Shown here: positions 53,554-61,988 of the stretch, in pieces
Position numbering within the stretch: position 1 is the first letter of the stretch
Layout of the letters: every line of letters starts with the position of its first letter
Assembly (NCBI GenBank): GCA_900318835.1
Contig: ONLW01000010.1
Span: 1-64,000 of the forward strand
Length of the DNA: 64,000 nucleotides
Direction of reading: 5' to 3'
Source of the DNA: an uncultured Bacteroidales bacterium
GTDB lineage: Bacteria > Bacteroidota > Bacteroidia > Bacteroidales > P3
Notes under the pieces: model-generated
The model's input: only the letters and a program-made list of their open reading frames with translations
Database searches by the model: none
What the model was told of the DNA's origin: nothing
Program-made: the position numbers and the translations under genes

Positions 53554-54572
53554 TGAAAAGGGGATTCGGAAGTGATAACCATTCGGGCATCAGTCCCGAA
53601 ATAATGAAAGCCATCGCCCTGGCCAACGTAGATCATGCTTTGGCCTATGGCGACGACGAATGGTGCGCCCGCACTGAGACGCTTTTTAAAGAATACTTTG
53701 GACCTCAGTCCAAAGTCTATTTTGTTTTCAACGGCACTGGAGCCAATGTTCTGTGCATCGACGCCATGTGCCGCTCCCATGAGGCTGTGGTTTGTGCCGA
53801 AACGGCTCATATAAATGTTGATGAATGCGGAGCCCCGCAGCGCGTCGTGGGTTGCCGTCTGCTGACGGTTGATACCCCCGACGGCAAGCTCACATCCGAG
53901 TTGGTAAAGACTCGTCTCCATGGTTTCGGTTTTGAGCACCACTCGCAGCCTCGCGCAATCAGCATTACACAGAGCACAGAACTTGGCACTCTTTACACCC
54001 TTGAGGAAATACATGCATTGGCCGATTTGGCACATTCATACAATATGTACCTCCATATGGATGGTGCCCGCCTCGCCAATGCCGCCGTAGCATTAGGTTG
54101 TACCTTCAAGCAAATGACCACCGACCAAGGGGTCGACTGCCTCTCCTTCGGCGGCACCAAGAATGGCCTCCTCATGGGTGAGAGCTGTGTGATATTGAAC
54201 CCAGCCCTTGACGTTGATATGAAATACCGTCGCAAACAGATGACGCAGCTCTGTAGTAAAATGCGGTTCATCGCTGCCCAGTTCGAGGCCTACCTCACCA
54301 CAGGTCTCTGGCACAGCAATGCCCAGCACAGCAATGCTATGGCGCAACTCCTCTACCGTGAGGTGGCTGCCTTGGGGGTCAAAGTGATGTACCCCGTTCA
54401 GGTCAACAGCGTCTTCGTCCAGCTCCCCTCTCAAGTTTGGCATGCCTTGCAAAAGGAATACTTCTTCTACGACTGGGATGAAGCGCACAATGTTGTTCGT
54501 TGGATGTGCAGTTTCGACACCACGGAGGACGATATCCACGCCTTTGTAGCTGCCCTCAAGCGGCTCCTCTAA
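53553..54572 (+). CDS. ltaE: Low-specificity L-threonine aldolase-type PLP enzyme
   Basis: The 339-residue fold-type I enzyme has GSDNHSGISPEIMKA at the N-terminus, FNGTGANVLCIDAM, HMDGARLANAAVALG and the PLP Lys203 in SFGGTKNGLLMG. It splits L-threonine or allo-threonine into glycine and acetaldehyde; some relatives are other beta-eliminating lyases. The ATG overlaps the rho stop by one base, so the two are translated together, which is an unusual partnership. Confidence 0.88.
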   Translation: MKRGFGSDNHSGISPEIMKAIALANVDHALAYGDDEWCARTETLFKEYFGPQSKVYFVFNGTGANVLCIDAMCRSHEAVVCAETAHINVDECGAPQRVVGCRLLTVDTPDGKLTSELVKTRLHGFGFEHHSQPRAISITQSTELGTLYTLEEIHALADLAHSYNMYLHMDGARLANAAVALGCTFKQMTTDQGVDCLSFGGTKNGLLMGESCVILNPALDVDMKYRRKQMTQLCSKMRFIAAQFEAYLTTGLWHSNAQHSNAMAQLLYREVAALGVKVMYPVQVNSVFVQLPSQVWHALQKEYFFYDWDEAHNVVRWMCSFDTTEDDIHAFVAALKRLL

Positions 54573-54615
54573 AAAATCACTACTACTGGTGACCCTTATG
54601 GGTTACTTTATTTTG

Positions 54616-54623
54616 TATCTTTG
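54616..54623 (+). promoter_or_regulatory. Promoter -7 box of feoB
   Basis: TATCTTTG followed by CAAAAT lies 26 bases above the feoB ATG. No -33 TTTG is seen and no Fur box could be recognised by eye. Confidence 0.6.
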
Positions 54624-54648
54624 CAAAATAAAACTATCAGAGGAAACT

Positions 54649-57084
54649 ATGCTACTATCTGAATTACAAACAGGTGAACGCGGCGTTGTGGTCCGTGTCG
54701 CGGGTCACGGCGCTTTCCGCAAGCGTATCATTGAAATGGGATTTATCAACGGCGTCACCGTTGAGACCATCCTCAACGCACCGCTCAACGACCCCATCAA
54801 ATACCGCATTATGAACTTTGAGGTCTCCCTTCGGCGAAGCGATGCACGGAAGGTTGAGATTGTCAGCGAGCGTGAGGCTGAGAAGGAAATCCTCAACCAT
54901 GATGACTACAAACCCCTGGAAGCGCCCCATTGCGACGCTATGCACCATATCGCTGCCCACCGAAGCAAAACCATCAATGTGGCCCTTGTCGGCAATCCCA
55001 ACTGCGGCAAAACCAGCATCTTCAATATCGCCGCCCATGCCCATGAGCGTGTAGGCAACTACAGTGGTGTCACTGTTGATGAAAAAGTAGGTACTTTTTC
55101 CCATGGCGGCTACACCTTCAACCTTGTCGACCTCCCAGGCACCTACTCTCTCTCCGCCTATTCTCCCGAAGAACTTTATGTCCGTAAACATATTATTGAG
55201 AAAAATCCTGACATTATCCTCAATGTTGTTGACGGCTCCAACATTGAGCGCAACCTCTACCTCTCCACTCAGCTTATCGACATGGATATAACCATGGTGA
55301 TGGCTCTCAACATGTACGACGAGTTGCAACGCAGTGGAGACAAACTGGACATCGAACAGCTCAGCACCCTCTTGGGTATGCCCATCGTCCCCACCACCGG
55401 CCGCAATGGAGACGGCATCGACCGTCTGTTCGACAAAATTATAGAAGTCTTTGAAGGTCGTGACAACAAAACCCGCCACATCCATGTCAACCATGGCCGT
55501 GAATTGGAGCAATGCATCAGACAACTTCGTACCGAACTCTATGAACATGGATTCAGCGACTCTCTCTCCACCCGTTTCCTCAGCATCAAGCTCCTCGAAA
55601 ATGATCATCAGCTCGAGCAATATGCCACCCAGCGTGACCCCGACGGCAGTGTCCTCAAGATGCGCGACCAAATTGCCCGCGATTTCAAAAAAGATAGTGG
55701 CCGCCGACTGGTGGACAAGGATATCAGCAAGGGACATCAGGTGACAGTCGAAGATGAACAGCAAGACATCGAAAGCGCCATCACCGACGCCAAATATGCT
55801 TTCGTCCGCGGAGCCCTTGCCGAATGCTATCAAAAGAACGAAAAAAGCACCCTTCACGCACATACCGACAAGATTGATGCTATCGTCACTCACCGATGGT
55901 TGGGATACCCCGTGTTCCTCGTCGTGATGTTCATCACATTCTTCTGCACCTTCGCCATTGGACAATATCCTATGGACTGGCTGGAATCTCTCTTCGGCTG
56001 GATGGGCGAACTTGTGGGCGCCGCCATGAGCGAGGGACCCCTGAAAAGCCTTCTTGTCGACGGTATCATTGCCGGTGTCGGCTCCGTCCTGGTCTTCCTG
56101 CCCAACATATTAATATTGTACCTCTTCATTTCTTTTATGGAAGACAGCGGCTATATGGCACGCGCAGCCTTCATCATGGACAAGTTCATGCATCGAATCG
56201 GCCTCCACGGCAAAAGCTTTATCCCCATGATCATGGGCTTTGGATGCAATGTCCCTGCCATCATGGCCACCCGCACCATTGAAGACAGAAAAAGCCGTCT
56301 GCTCACCATGCTGGTCATCCCCATGATGAGCTGCTCCGCCCGAATACCCGTCTACGTCATCCTCGTCTCCGCCTTCTTCTCACAATGGGCCGCCTTCATC
56401 CTCACCGGCCTCTACCTTCTGGGAATGATTATGGCCGTCCTGATGGCCAAACTCTTCAGCCGTTTCTTCGTCAAAGGTGAAAGCCTCCCCTTCGTCATGG
56501 AACTGCCCCCTTACCGTATGCCCACCACCAAAGCCGTCCTTCGGCACACCTGGGAAAAAGGCAAGGAATACCTCAAAAAAATGGGTACCATCATCCTCGG
56601 CGCCAGCATCATCGTCTGGGCACTCAGCTATTTCCCCACACATGAAGACCGCATCCTTCAGGCAGAAAACAGCTATATGGCCAAAATCGGCAAAACCATC
56701 GAACCCGTCATGCGCCCATGTGGATTCGACTGGCGGCAGAGCGTCTCACTCCTGGCCGGCGCCGGTGCCAAAGAAGTCGTCGCTTCCACCATGGCCGTGC
56801 TCTATTCCACCACAACCGACGAAGCTACAACCTTGGAGCAAGACTTCGAAAGCAAGGAAAACGAAAACCGAATCAGTGAGCTCGTGCATAACAACATGTC
56901 GCCACTCAGCGCTATGTCCATGCTGCTCTTCATCCTGCTCTACATGCCCTGCATCTCCACCATCGTCGCCATCAAAAACGAAAGTGGCCGATGGAAATGG
57001 GCCCTCTTCACCCTCCTCTACACCATCGGTCTAGCCTGGCTCGTATCCTCCATCTTCTTCCAGACAGTAAGCCTCTTCATCTAA
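54649..57084 (+). CDS. feoB: FeoA-FeoB fusion, ferrous iron transporter
   Basis: I set the start at the ATG at 54649 (MLLSELQTGERGVVVRV), just below the promoter. The 811-residue protein has a FeoA SH3-like domain at 1-75 and a G domain with GNPNCGKT at 115-122 (the usual Ser is Cys) and DLPGTYSL. A helical spacer follows, then about ten membrane helices with the GFGCNVPA gate motif (about 528) and AGAGAKEVVASTMA. It imports Fe2+ across the inner membrane. FeoA-FeoB fusions are common in Bacteroidetes. Confidence 0.96.
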   Translation: MLLSELQTGERGVVVRVAGHGAFRKRIIEMGFINGVTVETILNAPLNDPIKYRIMNFEVSLRRSDARKVEIVSEREAEKEILNHDDYKPLEAPHCDAMHHIAAHRSKTINVALVGNPNCGKTSIFNIAAHAHERVGNYSGVTVDEKVGTFSHGGYTFNLVDLPGTYSLSAYSPEELYVRKHIIEKNPDIILNVVDGSNIERNLYLSTQLIDMDITMVMALNMYDELQRSGDKLDIEQLSTLLGMPIVPTTGRNGDGIDRLFDKIIEVFEGRDNKTRHIHVNHGRELEQCIRQLRTELYEHGFSDSLSTRFLSIKLLENDHQLEQYATQRDPDGSVLKMRDQIARDFKKDSGRRLVDKDISKGHQVTVEDEQQDIESAITDAKYAFVRGALAECYQKNEKSTLHAHTDKIDAIVTHRWLGYPVFLVVMFITFFCTFAIGQYPMDWLESLFGWMGELVGAAMSEGPLKSLLVDGIIAGVGSVLVFLPNILILYLFISFMEDSGYMARAAFIMDKFMHRIGLHGKSFIPMIMGFGCNVPAIMATRTIEDRKSRLLTMLVIPMMSCSARIPVYVILVSAFFSQWAAFILTGLYLLGMIMAVLMAKLFSRFFVKGESLPFVMELPPYRMPTTKAVLRHTWEKGKEYLKKMGTIILGASIIVWALSYFPTHEDRILQAENSYMAKIGKTIEPVMRPCGFDWRQSVSLLAGAGAKEVVASTMAVLYSTTTDEATTLEQDFESKENENRISELVHNNMSPLSAMSMLLFILLYMPCISTIVAIKNESGRWKWALFTLLYTIGLAWLVSSIFFQTVSLFI

Positions 57085-57090
57085 AAGACC

Positions 57091-57246
57091 ATGCAAAAAC
57101 TCATCGTCATCCTCATCGTAATTGCGGCACTTGCCCTCCTTGTCCGTCGTCTTTGGCATACGGTCAAAGGTGAGGATGGCTGCAACTGTGGCTCCCCCAA
57201 TTGCCCTTACCAGGGACAATGTGATCGAAGAAAACATAATGAATAA
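57091..57246 (+). CDS. FeoB-associated Cys-rich membrane protein
   Basis: This 51-residue protein starts 6 bases after the feoB stop: MQKLIVILIVIAALALLVRRL (one membrane helix), then CNCGSPNCPYQGQC with four cysteines, then DRRKHNE. This matches the small FeoB-associated Cys-rich membrane proteins (PF12669-like), proposed to act in place of FeoC, perhaps by sensing iron or redox state. Spacing and composition make it convincing despite its size. Confidence 0.88.
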   Translation: MQKLIVILIVIAALALLVRRLWHTVKGEDGCNCGSPNCPYQGQCDRRKHNE

Positions 57247-57250
57247 AACA

Positions 57251-57272
57251 AGGGCGCCCCTTGAGGCGCCCT
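57251..57272. terminator. Terminator hairpin between feo genes and the DUF6266 gene
   Basis: AGGGCGCC pairs with GGCGCCCT around a 6-base loop, 4 bases after the Cys-rich gene stop, between convergent genes. Confidence 0.75.
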
Positions 57273-57284
57273 CCCCCGTCACCA

Positions 57285-57917
57285 TCAGCCGATATTGCCA
57301 GAGCCGATGTAGGCACTGTCGCTCACCTCACCCAGGGTGAAACCCCACACATGCACCTTCATGCCGTTCCAGCAAGTCGGCACCGTCACGCTGATGCTCT
57401 TCACACTGCGTTTCACCGGCGTAGCCAGCACACCACTCTTCATATCGGGACAATAGACAAACACGTACACCTCGTCGTCGAGACTCGTCTTCTCGCACTC
57501 CTCGTTCGAATCGAATCCCACGGCCACCCTCTGCGGAGTGTCGAAACTCGGCGTGCCAAACTGTACACCCGTCAGCGCCCCTTGGGCCACCAGAAGGTCG
57601 GCGTAGTCCACCGTCACGCTGTCGACCGTGCTGGCCTGCACAGCCCCCCAGTTCTTCTTCACGAAAACATTGCCCTCTGTAGTGCGGCTTTTGGCGGCGG
57701 CATCGCGCAGGCCGATGCGGATGGCCGACAGAAAACTTGAGACCAGCCCATTGATCGTAGCGAAGCGGGCACGGATCAGCAGCTGGGGCGCTCCCTTGCG
57801 GTCATGGATGTGGCGGACATAAGCTCGCATCACAGGAATCCCCTTCCAGAACGACCCCACAACGGTGCCTACTTTACCAAAGAAACCATCCAGAATTCCA
57901 CGATTGATTGTTGCCAT
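57285..57917 (-). CDS. DUF6266-family protein
   Basis: The 210-residue protein begins MATINRGILDGFFGKVGTVVGSFWKGIPVMRAYVR, the hallmark start of the DUF6266 family found in Bacteroidetes. It has no signal peptide or membrane helix. The C-terminal half is beta-rich (VYVFVYCPDMKSG, KVHVWGFTLGE). The function is unknown; members often occur in several copies and near mobile or surface genes. A GTTT microsatellite precedes it. Confidence 0.8.
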   Translation of the reverse strand: MATINRGILDGFFGKVGTVVGSFWKGIPVMRAYVRHIHDRKGAPQLLIRARFATINGLVSSFLSAIRIGLRDAAAKSRTTEGNVFVKKNWGAVQASTVDSVTVDYADLLVAQGALTGVQFGTPSFDTPQRVAVGFDSNEECEKTSLDDEVYVFVYCPDMKSGVLATPVKRSVKSISVTVPTCWNGMKVHVWGFTLGEVSDSAYIGSGNIG

Positions 57918-57949
57918 AATTTTAAATGTGTTTTAAAGGTTAAAAAAAT

Positions 57950-57977
57950 GTTTGTTTGTTTGTTTGTTTTGTTTGTT
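57950..57977. repeat. GTTT microsatellite upstream of the DUF6266 gene
   Basis: Four perfect GTTT units are followed by GTTTT and GTTT. It lies 33-60 bases upstream of the DUF6266 ATG, in its leader or promoter, where changes in unit number could alter expression. The rest of 57918-58120 has no recognised feature. Confidence 0.85.
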
Positions 57978-58120
57978 CCTCACTTTATTTGATTAATTCA
58001 GCGGTGTCCGGTTCCCCTTCGGGATTGTTTTGTCGGTCGCGACGACAATGACAATATACGGTTTTTTGAAGGGACAGTTTTGAAAATGCCTTGATTGTCC
58101 CCGGTTGTCCATGTTTGACT

Positions 58121-58573
58121 TTATTTGTCCCCAGGACTCATTGCGGTGGCATCGAAACGATGGTTGTCCATGACGGCGTTGGCACGTAGCACTGTCTCGA
58201 TTTCTTCGCGCATGTAATAGATACGTTGACCTATTTGTGAAGGATGGAAGTATCCTCGCTGGGTCCAACGGCGTAGGGTCTTCTGGGAGATGCGCAGCAG
58301 GCGGCACACCTCGTTCACCTCGAGCCATTCCACCGCCGAGGAGGGTTCCGGCTTCTCCACACTAAGAACCTTGCCTTCTCGTGTGGAAGGATACTCGCTG
58401 CGCATGAGTTTCTCAAGCTTTTCTCGACTCAGCGTGCCTCCCTTGCGCACACTGATGCTGAAGTTGTTCACGCGCCCGTCGGGCGTGGTATAAAACACAT
58501 AGACAAGCGTAGGCTCAGCCTCGTAGTCCAGTTCCAACACGTGCAGGATTTCCTGCAATGCTTCTTTTGTCAT
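58121..58573 (-). CDS. Helix-turn-helix DNA-binding protein (excisionase/MerR-like HTH_17)
   Basis: The 150-residue protein has an N-terminal alpha/beta domain of about 75 residues (LVYVFYTTPDGRVNNFSISVRKGG). The C-terminal HTH is EWLEVNEVCRLLRISQKTLRRWTQRGYFHPSQIGQRIYY (about 84-125), typical of HTH_17 excisionase-like proteins. It may regulate the divergent gene at 58777, with which it shares the intergenic region. Confidence 0.82.
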   Translation of the reverse strand: MTKEALQEILHVLELDYEAEPTLVYVFYTTPDGRVNNFSISVRKGGTLSREKLEKLMRSEYPSTREGKVLSVEKPEPSSAVEWLEVNEVCRLLRISQKTLRRWTQRGYFHPSQIGQRIYYMREEIETVLRANAVMDNHRFDATAMSPGDK

Positions 58574-58600
58574 AATCTTAATTATTAATGGTTACGAAGG

Positions 58601-58630
58601 CAAAAATAGTGCTTTCGCCATGGATCCAAA
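58601..58630 (-). promoter_or_regulatory. Promoter of the HTH gene
   Basis: Minus-strand TTTG (58630-58627), an 18-base spacer and TATTTTTG (58608-58601) lie 28 bases above the ATG. Confidence 0.7.
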
Positions 58631-58702
58631 GGTGGGCAAGGTTGTGGTGTTAGAGTGGTGATGCGAATGGTGTTATTCGGGTGTTATTATTATGATATTT
58701 TA

Positions 58703-58734
58703 ATTGCATTATTGTGAAATAATATTTACCTTTG
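58703..58734 (+). promoter_or_regulatory. Promoter of the 246-residue unknown gene
   Basis: ATTG (58703-58706), a 20-base spacer and TACCTTTG (58727-58734) fit the consensus. The box overlaps an alternative TTG start at 58732, which supports the ATG at 58777 as the real start. Confidence 0.72.
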
Positions 58735-58776
58735 CACTTTGAAGATTCGTTCCCGAAGAGATGTGCTTTTGTTGTT

Positions 58777-59517
58777 ATGTACTTGATTGACTGGTTGAAG
58801 CGGGATTATGACATCGAACTTGATGCCTCTTGTTTCCAGGACGGCGCTGCCCTGGCGACGGAACTGTGCCGTGCCCTCGTCGACACCGGTCGGGACTATG
58901 CCGAACAACGCCACATTCTCCTCCAGAGCACCGACCGTCACCCTGACCTTGCTTTCGGTACTGTCTGTCTCGACCAGATTGACCGCATTGACGCCTTCCG
59001 TCGTCGTCGGGCAGGTATCGACGACAAACCTGTGCGAAAATGTCATTCGGGTGTATCCAAAAACAAGCAGTGGAATGCCGGAGCCGACTATGCCGACATG
59101 CGTTTTGTGGCAGCTCGCGAGGTCAATGGGGACAGCGCCGCTGCCGTTGAGGAAATGATACGGCGGATGGTTGCCGAGGGCTGCATCGAGGCCCGTGACG
59201 ACGTGGTGCGCGACCTCAGGCAGGGGTTGGGCTTCATCCTCCCCGGCGAGGATCCCGTCCGCCGACGCCGCACAGTGCGGTGGCTCCGCGGACTGAATGC
59301 CCTTCATTTCTGGGTCGAGGCAATGCTCAATGGACGGGAACCGCTCATCCGACCTGCCGGCGGTGCACAGGGGTGCTGGAAGACCGCCGCCAGCCTCTTT
59401 GTCGACAAGGACGGTCGTGCCCTCACCAACCAACGCCTCGAGCACGGCATCCTCCGCAACGAGGAACAACGCCGCTGGCTCCTCAACGTCATCCCACGGA
59501 CTCCTCGCGCACAATAA
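58777..59517 (+). CDS. Unknown cytoplasmic protein, divergent from the HTH gene
   Basis: The 246-residue protein (MYLIDWLKRDYDIELDASCF) is charged, helical and rich in Arg, Ala and Asp, with no signal or membrane segment. A conserved-looking stretch is RTVRWLRGLNALHFWVEAMLNG near residue 165. I do not recognise a family. Divergence from an HTH regulator and proximity to a DUF6266 gene suggest a small accessory cluster. Confidence 0.68.
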   Translation: MYLIDWLKRDYDIELDASCFQDGAALATELCRALVDTGRDYAEQRHILLQSTDRHPDLAFGTVCLDQIDRIDAFRRRRAGIDDKPVRKCHSGVSKNKQWNAGADYADMRFVAAREVNGDSAAAVEEMIRRMVAEGCIEARDDVVRDLRQGLGFILPGEDPVRRRRTVRWLRGLNALHFWVEAMLNGREPLIRPAGGAQGCWKTAASLFVDKDGRALTNQRLEHGILRNEEQRRWLLNVIPRTPRAQ

Positions 59518-59573
59518 ATAATGTATAATAACGTTAATAACAATATACCGTAATTACGAAAAAGAATAGAACC

Positions 59574-60596
59574 ATGGAAACAATTACCCTCGGACGCAGT
59601 GGCCTTGTGGTGCCGCGCAACGGCTTCGGAGCCCTCCCCATCCAGCGTATCAGCGAGGCCGATGCCGTGCGTCTTGTGCGTCGTGCCCTTGATGGCGGCA
59701 TGTACTATTTCGACACCGCCCGCTTCTATACCGACAGTGAGGAAAAGCTTGGCGTGGCCCTCGAAGGTCGCCGTAAGGAGGTTATTATCAGCACCAAGAC
59801 CGGCGCCACCACTGCCGACGGCTTCTGGAAAGACCTCGAGACCAGCCTCCGTCTTCTCAAGACCGACTATGTGGACCTTTACCAATTCCACAATCCGGCC
59901 TTCTGCCCGAAACCCGGTGATGAAAGCGGCCTTTACGAAGCAATGGAAGAGGCTATGCGTCAAGGGAAAGTGCTGCATGTCGGCATCACAAACCACCGTC
60001 AGTCTGTAGCTGTGGAGGCTATCGGGAGTGGCTTGTATGAGACTCTTCAGTACCCCTTCTCCTACCTGGCTACGGAGGCCGACCTCGACATCGTGGAGCG
60101 CACGCGCAAGGCCGACATGGGCTTCATCGCAATGAAGGGCCTCAGCGGAGGTCTCATCACCCACAGCGCCATCGCTTATGCCTTCCTGGCGCAGTATCCC
60201 CACGTGGCCCCCATCTGGGGTATCCAGCGCGAGAGCGAACTCGATGAATGGCTCTCCTATCAGGACAATCCGCCGCGACTCACGCCTGAGATGCAGGAGA
60301 TTATTGAGAAAGATCGCCGTGAACTCAGCGGCGACTTCTGCCGTGGCTGCGGCTACTGCCAACCTTGTCCTGCCGGCATCCAGATTCAGGACTGCAACCG
60401 CATGTCGCTCTTCCTTCGCCGCGCGCCACACAGCGTCTACCTCACCGAGGAGTGGCTCCACGAGATGGAAAAAATTGACGGCTGCATCCATTGTCGCCAG
60501 TGCGTCAAGCGCTGTCCCTACAGCCTGGACACCCCCAACCTCCTGGTGCGGAACAAGGAAGACTTCATGGACTTCTGGAAAAAGAAAAACAAATGA
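59574..60596 (+). CDS. Aldo/keto reductase with C-terminal 4Fe-4S ferredoxin domain
   Basis: The 340-residue protein has a TIM-barrel AKR domain (1-240) with DTARFYTDSEEKLG (catalytic Asp and Tyr), the Lys in IISTKTG, and YQFHNP. A Cys-rich tail follows, with CRGCGYCQPCP near residue 259 and CIHCRQCVKRCPY near residue 304, able to hold one or two [4Fe-4S] clusters. Such proteins are common in anaerobes as putative oxidoreductases; the substrate is unknown. Confidence 0.9.
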   Translation: METITLGRSGLVVPRNGFGALPIQRISEADAVRLVRRALDGGMYYFDTARFYTDSEEKLGVALEGRRKEVIISTKTGATTADGFWKDLETSLRLLKTDYVDLYQFHNPAFCPKPGDESGLYEAMEEAMRQGKVLHVGITNHRQSVAVEAIGSGLYETLQYPFSYLATEADLDIVERTRKADMGFIAMKGLSGGLITHSAIAYAFLAQYPHVAPIWGIQRESELDEWLSYQDNPPRLTPEMQEIIEKDRRELSGDFCRGCGYCQPCPAGIQIQDCNRMSLFLRRAPHSVYLTEEWLHEMEKIDGCIHCRQCVKRCPYSLDTPNLLVRNKEDFMDFWKKKNK

Positions 60597-60605
60597 CTTC
60601 CCATG

Positions 60606-60627
60606 GAGACGCTGCAGGCTGCGTCTC
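60606..60627. repeat. Short GAGACGC hairpin repeat
   Basis: GAGACGC and GCGTCTC flank an 8-base loop. The same word family occurs inside dnaX (39806-39881). It lies just after the aldo/keto reductase gene and may act as its terminator. Confidence 0.6.
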
Positions 60628-60677
60628 TACGGAGGGGGCGATGATGATAGAAGTAATGTTAATAAGAATGTCCTATG

Positions 60678-60743
60678 AACCCCCTACCAACTCCTACCAT
60701 GGTAGGAGTTGGTAGGGGGTTGGTAGGTAGATGGTAGGTAGAT
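60678..60743. repeat. 11-bp-phased palindromic repeat, copy 7
   Basis: The centre is CCATGG at 60697-60702. The right units are TGGTAGGGGGT and TGGTAGGTAGA (twice). It ends 2 bases before the trmO start and contains an in-frame ATG (60731). Confidence 0.88.
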
Positions 60744-60745
60744 GT

Positions 60746-61426
60746 ATGGTACTTGAAATTAAGCAGATAGCGCATATTGAGACCCCTTTTGGGACGAAAT
60801 TCGGCGTTCCGCGTCAGGCGGGTCTCGTGGAGGTGCCTTGCAGGGTGGTTTTCGAACCCGAATTCAGGGTCGCCGAAGCCATCCGCGGGTTGGAGGGTTT
60901 CGACTACGTGTGGCTCCTCTGGGGCTTCCATCTCAACGGTCGGCAGGAGTGGTCGCCCACGGTGCGCCCGCCACGTCTGGGGGGTAACAAGAGGGTAGGG
61001 GTCTTCGCCACGCGGAGTCCCTACAGGCCTAATCCCGTAGGGTTATCATCGGTTAAACTATTGAATGTCAATGTGGAGTCTGGGATTGGTCCAGTGCTCA
61101 CCGTTGCCGGAGCCGACCTGGTGGACGGCACGCCCATCTACGACATCAAGCCCTATATTGCTTACGCCGACAGCCACGAAAGCGCTCGCAGCGGATTCGC
61201 CGCCGAGGCACCTCGGACACTGCTGGCGGTGTGCGACCCTGAGAATTTCTTGGGGAAAATGACTGTGGATGAAGCCGATGCCTTGCGACAATCGCTCTCC
61301 CAAGACCCCCGCCCTCACTATCAGGATGACCCCGACCGCATCTATGGCATGCTCTTTGGCGGACGAGAGGTCAAATTCCGGGTTACCGACGGTACGGTGA
61401 CAATCATTGGTGTTAAAAAATGTTAA
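60746..61426 (+). CDS. trmO: tRNA-Thr (t6A37) methyltransferase, TrmO/TsaA family
   Basis: The start is taken at the ATG at 60746 (MVLEIKQIAHIETPFGTKFG); an ATG at 60731 lies within the repeat. The 226-residue protein has the signature TRSPYRPNPVGLSSVKLL, FDYVWLLWGFH and PIYDIKPYIAYADS, as in TrmO, which methylates N6 of t6A37 in tRNA-Thr using SAM. Standard length. It probably relies on read-through or a promoter within or above the repeat. Confidence 0.94.
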   Translation: MVLEIKQIAHIETPFGTKFGVPRQAGLVEVPCRVVFEPEFRVAEAIRGLEGFDYVWLLWGFHLNGRQEWSPTVRPPRLGGNKRVGVFATRSPYRPNPVGLSSVKLLNVNVESGIGPVLTVAGADLVDGTPIYDIKPYIAYADSHESARSGFAAEAPRTLLAVCDPENFLGKMTVDEADALRQSLSQDPRPHYQDDPDRIYGMLFGGREVKFRVTDGTVTIIGVKKC

Positions 61427-61466
61427 TGATGAAATTTTTGCCTCCCGTTTTTGTCTATACCCATAG

Positions 61467-61979
61467 ATGAGCGAGAACTACACACAACTAATTCAGGACT
61501 GCCGGCGTCGCAACCGCAAGGCGATGCGAAGACTATACGACCTGACTGCGCCGATGGCCATGGGTGTTTGCATGCGCTATAGCCACAACCGTGACACGGC
61601 CCAGGATTTGATGCAGGAGGGCTATATTAAAGTGTATGAAGGACTTGGTACGTTGAATGAGCCCGAGAAGGTGATGGCGTGGGTGTATCAAGTGATGGTC
61701 AACGAGTGCATCAACTACTGCAAGCGCAACACCTCGCTCGAATATTTAGATGATGTCGGCGTGGAGCCCGTGACGTTCCAAGCCGACCCCTTCGGCATCG
61801 AAGAGGTGGTACACAACCTGCAGCAGTTGCCGCCACGCCAACGGGCTGTTTTCAACATGCTGGAGGTTGAGGGTTTGACAGTGGAGGAGGTAGCCGAGCA
61901 GATGAAAACGCCGGTGACCAATGTGAGGACGCTGATGGCGAGGGCGAGAGCCAAGATGAGGGAATTGCTAATGAATTGA
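61467..61979 (+). CDS. ECF-type RNA polymerase sigma factor
   Basis: The 170-residue protein has sigma region 2 (about 25-90, AQDLMQEGYIKVYEGLGTL) and region 4 (about 115-165, LPPRQRAVFNMLEVEGLTVEEVAEQMKTPVTNVRTLMARARAKM). There is no region 1 or 3. It is 9 bases upstream of a gene for a membrane protein that has the layout of an anti-sigma factor. It probably controls a cell-envelope response. Confidence 0.93.
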   Translation: MSENYTQLIQDCRRRNRKAMRRLYDLTAPMAMGVCMRYSHNRDTAQDLMQEGYIKVYEGLGTLNEPEKVMAWVYQVMVNECINYCKRNTSLEYLDDVGVEPVTFQADPFGIEEVVHNLQQLPPRQRAVFNMLEVEGLTVEEVAEQMKTPVTNVRTLMARARAKMRELLMN

Positions 61980-61988
61980 GTTATAGTT

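Noticed and set aside
54664-55965. A 433-codon open frame opposite feoB
   Set aside because: FeoA and the G domain are intact on the plus strand; the antisense frame has no supporting signal.
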